A stretch of 64,000 nt of DNA from Cystobacterineae bacterium (GTDB lineage: Bacteria > Myxococcota > Myxococcia > Myxococcales > Myxococcaceae). Both the position numbers and the translations under genes were made by a program. Each line of letters opens with the position of its first letter. Within the stretch, counting starts at the first letter, position 1. Below are positions 8,391 through 17,384 of the stretch, in pieces. Location: assembly GCA_009781495.1 (NCBI GenBank), contig WQYA01000003.1, positions 1 through 64,000 on the forward strand, in the 5' to 3' direction. A model generated the notes under the pieces. That model saw nothing but the letters and a program-made list of their open reading frames with translations. It searched no databases and was not told the DNA's origin.

Positions 8391-9803
8391 TCAAAAATTG
8401 CGAGAGGCGGAACGTTGATGAATGATTTCTTGCAACTTTTGGCGATCTGTTTTGCCGTTGGCATGCTTCGGCAAAGCCTCAACTGCAAAAACGGCCTTGG
8501 GGATTTTGTAGCCGGCAAGGTATCTTCGACAATGCTGCACAAGCGCTTCTTCAACAAACAAGCCTTGGGAAACAACCAATGCAACGGGGACTTGTCCCCA
8601 TGGCTCACTTGAATGTGCGCCAACGGCGGCCTCTTGGATGCCGGGGTATTGCAGCAGCACACGCTCAATTTCTGCCGGGTATATGTTCTCCCCGCCAGAA
8701 ATGATTAAGTCTACTCGACGCGAGAGGACGACCAGGCGGCCTTGAGTGTCCCAATATCCCAAATCCCCTGTCCTAAACCAACCCTCTGAAACGAGAACCG
8801 TCTGCCCACGTATTTCAATTTCCCCAACCTCCCCCCTCGCCACCTCCTGAAAGGTTTCATTGCACATTCGAAGCTCTACGCCGGGCAATGGAAATCCGCA
8901 ACTCTCTCCATCCGCTTTGCCCACAGGTTCCGTCGCTACCTGGGAGCAAGCTTCCGTCAGGCCATAGCTGCACACCACGGGAATTCCCATTTGCCTTGCT
9001 CTCAAAAACAACGGCAAGGGAACATGCGCCCCTCCCAAAAGACAAACTTTCATCCCCGGCGGAATGGGTTTTTCACGGCGGTATTCCAACCAGCGTGACA
9101 ACATCGTCGGGACCAAACTGAGGTGGGTCATATGCCCGGCTTCCACTTCAAAATCCAAGGCCTCTACGTTAAACTTTTCTGCGAGACTCAGCGTTGCCCC
9201 ATAGAGGGCACACCGGCTTAAATTGCTGAGCCCGCCCACATGAAACAAGGGCATGCATACATACCAAATATGCTGGGCTTCTCCACCCAGGTTGGCAGCG
9301 GAAGCCTTGGCATGCGCCAACAAATGGCGGTGACGAATGTCGATGCGCTTGGGTGTCCCCGTTGTCCCGGAAGTGAATAAAGTGACAGCCACATTTTCTT
9401 CGGCATAACTTGAAGCCGTTGCATGGGGAGGCGTTGGGGCAAGCTTTGGAAAAACTTCTCCGAGAGGGAATTTCTCCAAAAGCGCCTCTTCTATAAAACA
9501 AAGTTTGAGAGCAGACGAGGACTCCAATAAGGACAATTCCTTCTTTGTCAAACGCGCATTCAACAAAACCAGTCGAGCGCCCAGACGAGCACAGGCGTGG
9601 AAAAGCGCGACGGTGTCCGGCTTGTTGAATGCCAAGAGGCCTAGCCCATCCCCATTTTTAATGCCCCTGGAGGACAACTCTTGTGTCCAAGCGTATACCC
9701 AAGCATTCAGCTCCTCCCAACTCCACGCCTTGCCCTCAAACCTCAAGGCAATGGCCTTGGGTGTTTTTTGGGCCCACTGTTCAACAAGGCATTGCATAGG
9801 CAC
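8391..9803 (-). CDS. menE: o-succinylbenzoate-CoA ligase MenE
   Basis: The 470-residue protein is an ANL-superfamily adenylate-forming enzyme. It shows the P-loop LFTSGTTGTPK (about residue 145), the SYGLTEACSQ motif, WFRTGDLG, and the hinge and C-terminal catalytic lysine region around ALPKHANGKTDR. MenE activates o-succinylbenzoate with ATP and joins it to CoA, which supplies the substrate of MenB. The assignment to MenE over other acyl-CoA ligases rests on the neighbours, which are all men genes. The GTG at 9803 follows the menC stop with no gap; an ATG at 9797 is two codons in and could be the true start. It is cytoplasmic and co-transcribed with menC. Confidence 0.92.
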   Translation of the reverse strand: MPMQCLVEQWAQKTPKAIALRFEGKAWSWEELNAWVYAWTQELSSRGIKNGDGLGLLAFNKPDTVALFHACARLGARLVLLNARLTKKELSLLESSSALKLCFIEEALLEKFPLGEVFPKLAPTPPHATASSYAEENVAVTLFTSGTTGTPKRIDIRHRHLLAHAKASAANLGGEAQHIWYVCMPLFHVGGLSNLSRCALYGATLSLAEKFNVEALDFEVEAGHMTHLSLVPTMLSRWLEYRREKPIPPGMKVCLLGGAHVPLPLFLRARQMGIPVVCSYGLTEACSQVATEPVGKADGESCGFPLPGVELRMCNETFQEVARGEVGEIEIRGQTVLVSEGWFRTGDLGYWDTQGRLVVLSRRVDLIISGGENIYPAEIERVLLQYPGIQEAAVGAHSSEPWGQVPVALVVSQGLFVEEALVQHCRRYLAGYKIPKAVFAVEALPKHANGKTDRQKLQEIIHQRSASRNF

Positions 9804-10850
9804 TCAGGGAATACCCCATCCGGGTTGGCTTGGAAGCACAATTTCTCCGCCCCGAGGGGAAAAAAAATCCCCTTCAAACCCCTCCAACAATTCCGGAGAG
9901 CTCAGGCCGTGCGCTTGCTGAGTCTCCCCCAAAGCAAAAGCCAAATGTGCCGCAGCGGCTCTGCCAATGGGCCCATCCAAAAAGGTTGTTACAAAGGAAG
10001 AAACCTTTTTTTGCCGCGCGCGTTTTGCCATCTGCATGGCCGGAATCAGTCCTCCCATGGCCGCAGGTTTGAGGACAATGGCGTCTATTTCCGCGCTTCC
10101 TTCCAGCAGTGTATTCGCTACGCCTTCGTCCAGCAAAGCCTCGTCCGCAGCCAGGGGAATGCCCAAATTCATACGGTGTAAACGACGCAAAGCATGCACG
10201 TCTTTGGCTGGAACAGGTTGCTCGCAAAGCTCCACATGCAACATGCTCACCCCCCGAAGAAAAACACGCGCCTCCATCTCATTCCATGCGCCATTGGCGT
10301 CTATACGTATGCCCGGCGAGTCCCCTAGGCTTCGACGAAGCCTGCCTAAACAATGAGCGTCCCACTCCAAAGAGGCAGCTCCTACTTTTAATTTTAGTTT
10401 TGAAAACCCAGCTTGCACCGCATTCAAAGCCGAATGCTCCAAAGCTGTGGGCTCTTGTCCATCCAGCAGGGCATAACATGAAATTTGAGGAGGCGCTTGT
10501 TTGGAAAACAACTGCCAAACAGGGCATGCCTTTTGAAGCGCCATCCTTTCTAAAAAGGCTGTTTCCACGCCAAACCGCGTGCATGGAAGTTGCTTGAGGC
10601 CAAGCAAACGCTCTTCGAGTTCTTCCAAAGTGTTGGGCATGGGCGTCATCTTCAGCGAAGAAAGCGCTTGGGCTGCTTGAGAAAGCGTCTCTGTCCCAAA
10701 GGAAGGCATGGGGTAAACTTCCCCCCGCCCACAACAACCCTCCCCGTCTTCCAGAAAAATACGAAAACCCTCCCGCTGCTTAAAACAGCCATGTGAAGTC
10801 AGCAGGGCTGTCTTCAGTTTTAAAACACAATGCTCAAAACGAAGCTTCAC
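9804..10850 (-). CDS. menC: o-succinylbenzoate synthase MenC
   Basis: The protein has 348 residues from GTG 10850, chosen because it overlaps the menA stop as GTGA; the open frame extends to 10997 but lies inside menA there. It belongs to the enolase superfamily: FSKLKLKVG carries the KxK catalytic pair, RIDANGAW gives the first metal aspartate, ELCEQPVP and AADEALL give the next acidic ligands, and IVLKPAAMGG the second catalytic lysine. It dehydrates SHCHC to o-succinylbenzoate in menaquinone synthesis. Size agrees with other MenC. It is translationally coupled to menA upstream and directly abuts menE downstream. Confidence 0.93.
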   Translation of the reverse strand: MKLRFEHCVLKLKTALLTSHGCFKQREGFRIFLEDGEGCCGRGEVYPMPSFGTETLSQAAQALSSLKMTPMPNTLEELEERLLGLKQLPCTRFGVETAFLERMALQKACPVWQLFSKQAPPQISCYALLDGQEPTALEHSALNAVQAGFSKLKLKVGAASLEWDAHCLGRLRRSLGDSPGIRIDANGAWNEMEARVFLRGVSMLHVELCEQPVPAKDVHALRRLHRMNLGIPLAADEALLDEGVANTLLEGSAEIDAIVLKPAAMGGLIPAMQMAKRARQKKVSSFVTTFLDGPIGRAAAAHLAFALGETQQAHGLSSPELLEGFEGDFFSPRGGEIVLPSQPGWGIP

Positions 10851-11728
10851 AACACAACCCCTATGGCCAATAAAAACCCAAAGCCGGCCATGAGAAATGC
10901 CGTATGCCCCAACACGGCATTCAACGCGCGGCCTCGCAATGAAAACAAACCCAGGGTTGAACGGACTGCAAACGGCAAGGAGAGGAATACCAGCCACACC
11001 CAGGGGAAACGCTCAAAACACAGCTTCAATGAAACGCCATAACCCCAAGCCAACATGAAAACATATTGCCACCTCCCAAAGGCTTCACCCCAACGTACAA
11101 CCAAGGTGCGCTTGTTCGCTTGCGCGTCGGTTGCAAAATCTCTCACATTGTTGACTGCCAACAACGCAACCCCCAATGCCCCAACAATGGAGCCCAGCCA
11201 CAACACATCCGCACTCAAATGAAAGCTTTGGACAAAATAGCTTCCACCCACCGCTACCAAACCGAAAAAGACAAAAACAAAAACATCCCCCAGGCCATGG
11301 TAGGCAAGAGGGAATGGGCCACCTGTGTATATGTAGCCGGCCAGCAGAGAAAGAAGGCCCACCCATAGAATGGGCCACCCTGCTACCCATACCAAATAGA
11401 GGCCCAAAACCAGGGCCAGCGCAAAACATGTCAACGCGGCACCCAACACCACTTTGGGAGGAAGCCAACCTTGTTGTGTCGCTCTGGGCGGCCCGAGGCG
11501 AGACGCGTTGTCCGCACCACGTCGCCAGTCAAAATAGTCGTTGGTGAGGTTGGTCCCTACCTGAATCAACAAAGCACCCAACAGCGCCACCAACATGGTG
11601 TCCGCTCGAAAACACGCATCCTTCCACGCAAGCGCGGAGCCGACAGCGACAGGCACGGCCGCTGCCACCAACGTGCGTGGCCGGGAAGCCCACAACAATG
11701 CCCACAGAGAATTTTTGGGTTTTGTCAC
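10847..11728 (-). CDS. menA: 1,4-dihydroxy-2-naphthoate prenyltransferase MenA
   Basis: The 293-residue protein is a UbiA-superfamily membrane prenyltransferase with about eight hydrophobic spans. The first Asp-rich motif is [14 protein letters not shown] (about residue 62) and the second region is [16 protein letters not shown] (about 190), both needed for magnesium-diphosphate binding. It attaches the isoprenoid chain to dihydroxynaphthoate at the inner membrane, giving demethylmenaquinone. The start is GTG 11728, overlapping the menB stop as GTGA. Its own stop overlaps the menC start the same way. The product is the substrate of the divergent menG gene. Confidence 0.94.
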   Translation of the reverse strand: MTKPKNSLWALLWASRPRTLVAAAVPVAVGSALAWKDACFRADTMLVALLGALLIQVGTNLTNDYFDWRRGADNASRLGPPRATQQGWLPPKVVLGAALTCFALALVLGLYLVWVAGWPILWVGLLSLLAGYIYTGGPFPLAYHGLGDVFVFVFFGLVAVGGSYFVQSFHLSADVLWLGSIVGALGVALLAVNNVRDFATDAQANKRTLVVRWGEAFGRWQYVFMLAWGYGVSLKLCFERFPWVWLVFLSLPFAVRSTLGLFSLRGRALNAVLGHTAFLMAGFGFLLAIGVVL

Positions 11729-12552
11729 GGTCGCCTTGGAAATTTTGAGAAATCCGGTTTGCGTTTTTCCAAATAGGCCTTCTTCCCCTCCTGCGCTTCC
11801 TCCGTCATATAATAAAGCATCGTCGCATTGCCGGCGAGTTCCTGCACGCCTGCTTGGCCATCAATGGCCGCATTAAACGCGGACTTCAACATGCGCAAAG
11901 CCAAGGGGCTCATCTCCAATATTTCAGCGCACCAACGCAGGGTTTCTTCTTCCAGGTTTTCAAGGGGGACAACGGCGTTGACAAGCCCCATGCGCAATGC
12001 ATCTTCGGCGTTGTATTGTCGGCACAAAAACCAAATTTCCCGCGCTTTCTTCTGGCCGACAATCGACGCCAAATAGGAAGCGCCAAAACCCCCATCAAAA
12101 CTTCCGACGCGAGGCCCCGTTTGCCCAAACCGCGCATTGTCGGCACAAATGGTTAAGTCGCAAACCACGTGAAGCACGTGCCCTCCCCCAATGGCATAAC
12201 CGGCTACCATGGCAATAACGGGCTTCGGCAGGGAGCGAATTTGCTTTTGCAAGTCCAAAACGTTGAGACGGGGGACGCCATCCTCTCCCACATAGCCTTC
12301 ACTGCCTCGAATGCGCTGATCTCCGCCGGAGCAAAAAGCCTTGTCGCCGGCGCCTGTGAGAATAATGACTCCAACATCCACATCCTCTCGTGCATCTTCA
12401 AATGCCGTTTGCAACTCAAACAAAGTTTGGGGACGAAATGCATTGCGTACTTCGGGTCGGTTGATGGTTATTTTCGCAATGCCGTTCCATTTTTCATATT
12501 TTATGTCGCCAAATTCTTTGGCCAACGCATCTGTTTTCCAATCTGCCTTCAT
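11725..12552 (-). CDS. menB: 1,4-dihydroxy-2-naphthoyl-CoA synthase MenB
   Basis: The 275-residue protein is a crotonase-fold enzyme very close in sequence to well-known MenB. It shows [18 protein letters not shown], the [14 protein letters not shown] stretch with the catalytic Asp, and the C-terminal [11 protein letters not shown]. It closes the second ring of o-succinylbenzoyl-CoA to give DHNA-CoA in the cytoplasm. ATG 12552 has GAGGT seven bases upstream. It begins 51 bases after menH, the only gap of this kind within the men genes, so a secondary promoter there is possible. Its stop overlaps the menA start by four bases. Assignment is firm. Confidence 0.97.
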   Translation of the reverse strand: MKADWKTDALAKEFGDIKYEKWNGIAKITINRPEVRNAFRPQTLFELQTAFEDAREDVDVGVIILTGAGDKAFCSGGDQRIRGSEGYVGEDGVPRLNVLDLQKQIRSLPKPVIAMVAGYAIGGGHVLHVVCDLTICADNARFGQTGPRVGSFDGGFGASYLASIVGQKKAREIWFLCRQYNAEDALRMGLVNAVVPLENLEEETLRWCAEILEMSPLALRMLKSAFNAAIDGQAGVQELAGNATMLYYMTEEAQEGKKAYLEKRKPDFSKFPRRP

Positions 12553-12603
12553 TCTTACCTCGATAAACTTCTCTGGTTAAACTGCCCTGCATGGAGCATA
12601 AAC

Positions 12604-13455
12604 CTAAACGCCCTTCACCCCTTCTTCTCTCATGTGAGGGGCACCACAAGCATCCGTTACCCTATCATTCTCTGGAGAAGCTTTTAAAAAAACAGAAGTG
12701 GCTTCCAGCCATTGTTGAGGCGACTCCAGGTGCACAGAATGTCCACAACCCGGCACAACGACATGCCAAGCCAAGGGCAATTCGCGCAACATTTTTTGCG
12801 CAATGTCCGTAAATTTGGTGTCCTCTTCTCCAGAAATCAACAAGGTCGGCAAATGCAATTCACAAAGCAAGGGCCAAAAGTTGGGTTGCACGCCCAAACC
12901 CATGCAGCGCAATGCGCCCGCCAAACCCGAGGCGCTATGAGACTTGCGTCTTTGCTCCAAAGCCTTTTTGGCCTCATGGGACAAACGCTCTTGCGTTGCA
13001 AACAAAGGCAGCTTCTTCCAAGAATCCATAAAGGACGCGACACCCTCTTGTTCCAACAAAGTCGCTTTTGCCTCGTCGTCCTCCCGGCGTTTTTGACGTA
13101 ACTCCTCGGGGCATAGCCCGGCCGTTCCCGACTCCAAAACAAGCCGACGAATGTGTTTTGTATGCCTCAACGCCAAGGCCAAAGCCAGACGAGCGCCCTG
13201 AGAATAGCCAAGCACGTCCATGGGGCCCTGGATGCACTCTGCCAAAGCATCCACCACTTCCCCAAAACCCCTCTCTCCCAAATTCGCAGGCAAAGGAGCA
13301 TGTGCATGTCCCGGCAAGTCAACCACCACCACCCTTGAAAACTCGGCCAAACGAGGCACAAGCTCATCCCAACTGCTTTTGTTCCCAGCAAACCCATGGA
13401 GCAACAACAGAGGGAAACCTTCTCCATACGTGGATATTGAGAGTCTGAAGCTCAA
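12604..13455 (-). CDS. menH: SHCHC synthase MenH (alpha/beta hydrolase)
   Basis: The 283-residue protein is an alpha/beta-hydrolase. The nucleophile elbow is GYSQG (Ser about 105), the oxyanion segment LLHGFAGN, the acid is in SGEEDTKF and the histidine in GCGHSVHLE. MenH removes pyruvate from SEPHCHC to give SHCHC. The general fold is common, so the name depends on its place between menD and menB. The start is TTG 13455, overlapping the menD stop as TTGA, which marks tight translational coupling. The C-terminus after about residue 265 is a charged tail without obvious function. Confidence 0.87.
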   Translation of the reverse strand: MSFRLSISTYGEGFPLLLLHGFAGNKSSWDELVPRLAEFSRVVVVDLPGHAHAPLPANLGERGFGEVVDALAECIQGPMDVLGYSQGARLALALALRHTKHIRRLVLESGTAGLCPEELRQKRREDDEAKATLLEQEGVASFMDSWKKLPLFATQERLSHEAKKALEQRRKSHSASGLAGALRCMGLGVQPNFWPLLCELHLPTLLISGEEDTKFTDIAQKMLRELPLAWHVVVPGCGHSVHLESPQQWLEATSVFLKASPENDRVTDACGAPHMREEGVKGV

Positions 13456-15182
13456 AGAAATCCCTTCAAAACTTTTGAAACACCTTCATAAAGCTTCTGG
13501 TGCACATTCAAATTGCTGTGGCGATCTGTGCAAACTTCAATGAGACTCACCTTTCGCTTCAATGCGGCAGACAAGGCCGAAGAGAATTCGGGCAAAGTTT
13601 TTGGGTTGAAATAACCCGCCCCCACCACTTCGGCCACCTTTGCAAAAGGCGTGTCATGAGGTAGGGCAAAACACGCTTCAAATTCGTCGCGCTGCTCTGC
13701 AACAGAAAGGAAATGAAAAATCCCCCCTCCCCTGTTGTTCACCACAACGACAACGAAAGGCACCTCCAAGCGCTTTGCCAACATCCACCCGCCGATGTCA
13801 TGCAAAAATGCCAAATCTCCAATGAGCAAAACGGTGGGCTTTTGGCTTGCGACAGCAACCCCTTGCGCCGTGGAAATCAACCCATCAATGCCATTGAGTC
13901 CTCGGTTGACATAAACGTCAACCCCCTTTGAAGACGAGGCAGAGAATGCGTCTATGTCTCGGATGGGCATGCTGTTGGCAATAAAGCAATTGCTTCCGGC
14001 AGGCACAGACGCCATCAGTTTTCTCGCAATGGCCGGCTCACACCAAGTGTCCTCCAAAAGCTCGCTCAATGTTTGTTGCGCCATCTTCTCTAGGCGTTCA
14101 AATTGCTCTGCATAAGTTCTGCCTTTGTTGGAGACACGCTTTTCAAGAAAGCAACAAGCCTCAACAACATTGCACTGCACAATGGCTTCGGAAATATGTT
14201 GAAAATCCGCCTCTGTCCCATGTTCCAACAATGTGAATATGCGCGCACCGGAATCCTTAAGCCACGTCTGCAAATGTTTGGAAACCAAAGTTCCCCCGAA
14301 ACAGAGGACCAGCTCCGGCTTCATCTGTTTCTTGAAACCATCGTCCCTGAGCAAAATGTCATAGCTCGCTATAACAGGCACATGGGGAGGCGCTTGGAAC
14401 CTGAGGTTGGAGGCCGCTTCTGCCAGCAACGGTGCAGACAGTTTTTCGCAAAGTTTGAAAACGGCGGAAGCAAAACCAGGGGTTGAGGGGTTATTGCCAA
14501 CAACCACCAACGTCCGGGAAACAGAATTCAGCGTTGACAACACATGCTCCAGTCCGCTTGGCGCCAAACCCCTTTCTGAATAAAAAAATGTCGGCGCCTG
14601 AGGCAAAGTCGACAACTCTCCTGTCGACAACTCCTCCCCGGTTAATGTTGAAGACAATGGCTCACGAAATTCAAAATTGAGGTGCGCAGGAAGCGACTTT
14701 TGTTTCATGTCTGCCAAAGCCCTGGCAACAACAGCTCGCATGTGAAGCAAAGCTTCTCTGTTTTCTCCAGGCGCGGGAATGTTTTCTGACAAACAGACAA
14801 ATTGGCCATAGAGCCCAAGCTGCGACATGGTTTGTGGCGCACCAAACCCATGCAACTCCCAAGGCCTGTCTGCCGTCACCACAAAGAGAGGCGCTTTGCT
14901 GAAAAACGCCTCGGTTATGGCCGGGAGAAAATGCGCACCGGCACTTCCGGAGGTGCACAGCAATGCGACAGGGCGCCCAGTGGCTTTGGCCAATCCAAGC
15001 GCAAAAAAACCTGCAGCCCTCTCATCCAGAATAATGTGGCTTTGAATTTGTTTCTCTCTGAACAAGGCCAAAGTCAGAGGCGTCGAGCGCGATCCTGGAC
15101 AAATCACCGCATGCTCGACTTGAGCTTGAATCAACTGGGCAACCCATGCTTGTGCCCAAAAAAGGTTGCGCTCTGCATTCAT
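13452..15182 (-). CDS. menD: SEPHCHC synthase MenD
   Basis: The 576-residue protein is a thiamine-diphosphate enzyme with the expected MenD length. CPGSRSTPL is the conserved N-terminal signature, DERAAGFFALG contains the catalytic Glu region, and the ThDP-binding stretch runs from IGDLAFLHDIGG to NNRGGGIF. It joins 2-oxoglutarate and isochorismate, releasing carbon dioxide, in the first committed step of menaquinone synthesis. Its ATG overlaps the menF stop as ATGA, so isochorismate made by MenF is handed to the coupled gene product. It acts in the cytoplasm. Assignment is firm. Confidence 0.96.
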   Translation of the reverse strand: MNAERNLFWAQAWVAQLIQAQVEHAVICPGSRSTPLTLALFREKQIQSHIILDERAAGFFALGLAKATGRPVALLCTSGSAGAHFLPAITEAFFSKAPLFVVTADRPWELHGFGAPQTMSQLGLYGQFVCLSENIPAPGENREALLHMRAVVARALADMKQKSLPAHLNFEFREPLSSTLTGEELSTGELSTLPQAPTFFYSERGLAPSGLEHVLSTLNSVSRTLVVVGNNPSTPGFASAVFKLCEKLSAPLLAEAASNLRFQAPPHVPVIASYDILLRDDGFKKQMKPELVLCFGGTLVSKHLQTWLKDSGARIFTLLEHGTEADFQHISEAIVQCNVVEACCFLEKRVSNKGRTYAEQFERLEKMAQQTLSELLEDTWCEPAIARKLMASVPAGSNCFIANSMPIRDIDAFSASSSKGVDVYVNRGLNGIDGLISTAQGVAVASQKPTVLLIGDLAFLHDIGGWMLAKRLEVPFVVVVVNNRGGGIFHFLSVAEQRDEFEACFALPHDTPFAKVAEVVGAGYFNPKTLPEFSSALSAALKRKVSLIEVCTDRHSNLNVHQKLYEGVSKVLKGFL

Positions 15183-16384
15183 AGGATACCCAGTGCATTG
15201 AGCAAAGCTTGCGCTTTATGCTCTGTCTCCAACCACTCTTTGCTCTCACAAGAGCCTTGCACCACACCCGCACCAACAAACAACTCCGCCATCTTTGAAT
15301 GAATTCTTGCAGAGCGCAATGCCACAAACAAGCTAAGCTCTGCTTCGTTTCCCCACCCCAATGCCCCCGCATACCAACCACGAGAAAAAGGCTCTTTCGC
15401 CCGTAAAAAACACATGGCTTTTTCTCTGGGGCTGCCCGCAACGGCAGGACTTGGGTGCATGGCACGCGCCACTTCCAGAGGCAAAACACCCTTGCGAAGG
15501 GAAGCACGAATCGGCGTATGCAAATGGATAAGGTTGGGAAGCGTCCGAATTCCCACAGAGGCAGCAACTTCTACTGTCTCACTAAAAGGTTGAAGTGCTT
15601 TTTGGATTCCCTCGGTCACCCAACGGTGCTCACGCAAGTCTTTTTCTGAATGCAACAGGGCAGAGGCTTCTCCAACACTGGCTGTGCCGGCAAGCGCTTC
15701 TGTCTCCAATTGCGCTCCCTTTATGTGACACAAAACCTCTGGCGTCGCTCCTATGAAAAAATGACCGTCATCGCCGCGAATAGAATAAACCCAACAATCC
15801 TCAAAACGACTTTCCAGGTTTTTCAATACGCCAACAGGGTTCCACGCCACTTCATTTTCAACATGAATTTGTCTGGCCAAAACCAGCTTGTGTATATGCC
15901 CTTCATCCATCTCTTGCAGTGCCGCCTCTACCAAGCGCGCCCAGGACTGCTTCTCTTGTTGAATGTCTCCCAGCCGACAAGCCGAAGGTGAAAAAACCGA
16001 CGGGGTGAAAACAGCGCTCTGCTTTTCGGTTTTTAGCTGGGACAAATGCTTCTGCGCTTCTTCTTGGGTGGGACCAAACCCACATGCAAAACATTTGTCT
16101 TCGTGCTGCCACACAAGCTGCTTCGGCAAACACCAAAGCTCTTTCTCAAACCCCGGCCACGGCCTTTGTTTGTCAAAAATCCATCCACCCCAAAAAGGCC
16201 CCGGCAACCCTTGGGGCTTTTCCCCACACCACCGAAGTGAAACCATGGACTTGCTCGCAACACCACGCGCCCAAAATTGAAAATTCTCACTGGGCTTTGA
16301 GCAATAGAAATCCACGGTTGCCAAATCCGCAACCCATCCTTTGTCAAACTCCAACTCCTGAGTACAACCCCAAAATAAGCTCAT
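15179..16384 (-). CDS. menF: isochorismate synthase MenF
   Basis: The protein has 401 residues from ATG 16384 (MSLFWG); another candidate at 16402 adds six. The C-terminal chorismate-utilising domain shows HKLVLARQ, FFIGATPEVL, EALAGTAS, HPSPAVAGSP and GWYAGALGW, all typical of isochorismate/anthranilate-type synthases. It converts chorismate to isochorismate with magnesium. The N-terminal 150 residues are divergent. It is the first gene of the nine-gene minus-strand operon and its promoter must lie in 16385-16516, shared with the divergent menG. Confidence 0.93.
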   Translation of the reverse strand: MSLFWGCTQELEFDKGWVADLATVDFYCSKPSENFQFWARGVASKSMVSLRWCGEKPQGLPGPFWGGWIFDKQRPWPGFEKELWCLPKQLVWQHEDKCFACGFGPTQEEAQKHLSQLKTEKQSAVFTPSVFSPSACRLGDIQQEKQSWARLVEAALQEMDEGHIHKLVLARQIHVENEVAWNPVGVLKNLESRFEDCWVYSIRGDDGHFFIGATPEVLCHIKGAQLETEALAGTASVGEASALLHSEKDLREHRWVTEGIQKALQPFSETVEVAASVGIRTLPNLIHLHTPIRASLRKGVLPLEVARAMHPSPAVAGSPREKAMCFLRAKEPFSRGWYAGALGWGNEAELSLFVALRSARIHSKMAELFVGAGVVQGSCESKEWLETEHKAQALLNALGIL

Positions 16385-16446
16385 GTCGCAAACGAAAACC
16401 AATCCTTCAGCCTTTTAGCTTAACAACGCCCTCCTTGCATCTTCTC

Positions 16447-16464
16447 GTTCAAAACACTTTGAAC
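16447..16464. promoter_or_regulatory. perfect palindrome between menF and menG
   Basis: GTTCAAA and TTTGAAC form a perfect inverted repeat with 7-base arms and the 4-base centre ACAC. It sits in the only promoter region available to both the menF operon (minus) and menG (plus), 63 bases from the menF ATG and 52 bases before the menG ATG. It is a good candidate operator for coordinated control of menaquinone synthesis. No regulator gene is adjacent. Confidence 0.5.
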
Positions 16465-16516
16465 TCACCCGGCAATAGGGTAGGCCTCAAACGCGTTTTG
16501 CCGCTGTCTTATCTTC

Positions 16517-17242
16517 ATGAATCAGGAGCCAGGCTTGAGTGAATCCGTCCGCAACATGTTTTCGCAAATTGCCCCACGCTATGATCTCGCCAACGATGTT
16601 TTATCTCTGGGAACACACCGCCGTTGGCGCAAAAAGGCTGTGAAACTTGCTCGTGCCGCCCCCGGAGACAAAGTGCTGGACTGCGCAACCGGAACAGGAG
16701 ACTTGGCGCTTGCCTTCAAACGCGCTGTAGGCCCACAAGGCGAAGTTACCGGTACGGACTTTTGTGCCGACATGCTCAACCTGGCCCCCGCCAAGGCCGA
16801 AAAAGCAGGATTGGATGTTCGCTTTGAAGTGGCAGACGCAACGGCTCTGCCCTATGCAGATGCTTCTTTCGACATTGTCTCTATTTCTTTCGGCATTCGA
16901 AATGTCGACAACCCTCAACGCTGCCTCCTCGAAATGGCACGTGTCCTCAAACACGGCGGCCGCGCCCTCATCGTCGAATTTGGCCAACCCAGAGGGTTGT
17001 TTGGAGGCCTCTTTCGTCTCTATTCAAAGCTCGTCATTCCCTTCGTCGGCAAATGCTTGACGGGAAACCGCTCTGCCTATGAATACCTTCCCAAAACCTC
17101 GGCCGCCTTCCCCTCCGGAAATGCATTCCTAAACCTCATGGAAGAAACCGCCGCCTTTCACAAAACTCAGGCCCACCCCCTCTCGCTTGGAATTGCTTAT
17201 GCCTATGTCGGCGAAGTCTCTAAGCCCGAGCAGAAAACCTAA
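16517..17242 (+). CDS. menG: demethylmenaquinone methyltransferase MenG/UbiE
   Basis: The 241-residue protein is a class I SAM methyltransferase. It shows the UbiE signatures YDLANDVLSLGTHRRWR near the N-terminus, the SAM-binding LDCATGTGDLA, and FGIRNVDNPQRCL with the preceding SFDIVSIS. It methylates demethylmenaquinone to menaquinone, the last step of the pathway. The gene is divergent from menF and 132 bases away. Since only menaquinone genes are seen nearby, MenG is the preferred name; a dual role in ubiquinone synthesis cannot be excluded from sequence. No clear ribosome binding site precedes the ATG. Confidence 0.94.
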   Translation: MNQEPGLSESVRNMFSQIAPRYDLANDVLSLGTHRRWRKKAVKLARAAPGDKVLDCATGTGDLALAFKRAVGPQGEVTGTDFCADMLNLAPAKAEKAGLDVRFEVADATALPYADASFDIVSISFGIRNVDNPQRCLLEMARVLKHGGRALIVEFGQPRGLFGGLFRLYSKLVIPFVGKCLTGNRSAYEYLPKTSAAFPSGNAFLNLMEETAAFHKTQAHPLSLGIAYAYVGEVSKPEQKT

Positions 17243-17384
17243 GTCTGAAATCCAACTCTAACATCCAGTCCCGCAACCAACTGGTTCGCATGGCGCTGAA
17301 CACTTAAGCGGTGCTTGTTTTCACTTGGCCGGCTTGTAAGTTTTTTTGGTTTGTAATTTTGAAACCAGCGTGAAATCTGGAGAC

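Noticed and set aside
8391-17242. Futalosine-type menaquinone pathway
   Set aside because: All classical men enzymes are present and no mqn-type gene is seen in the window.
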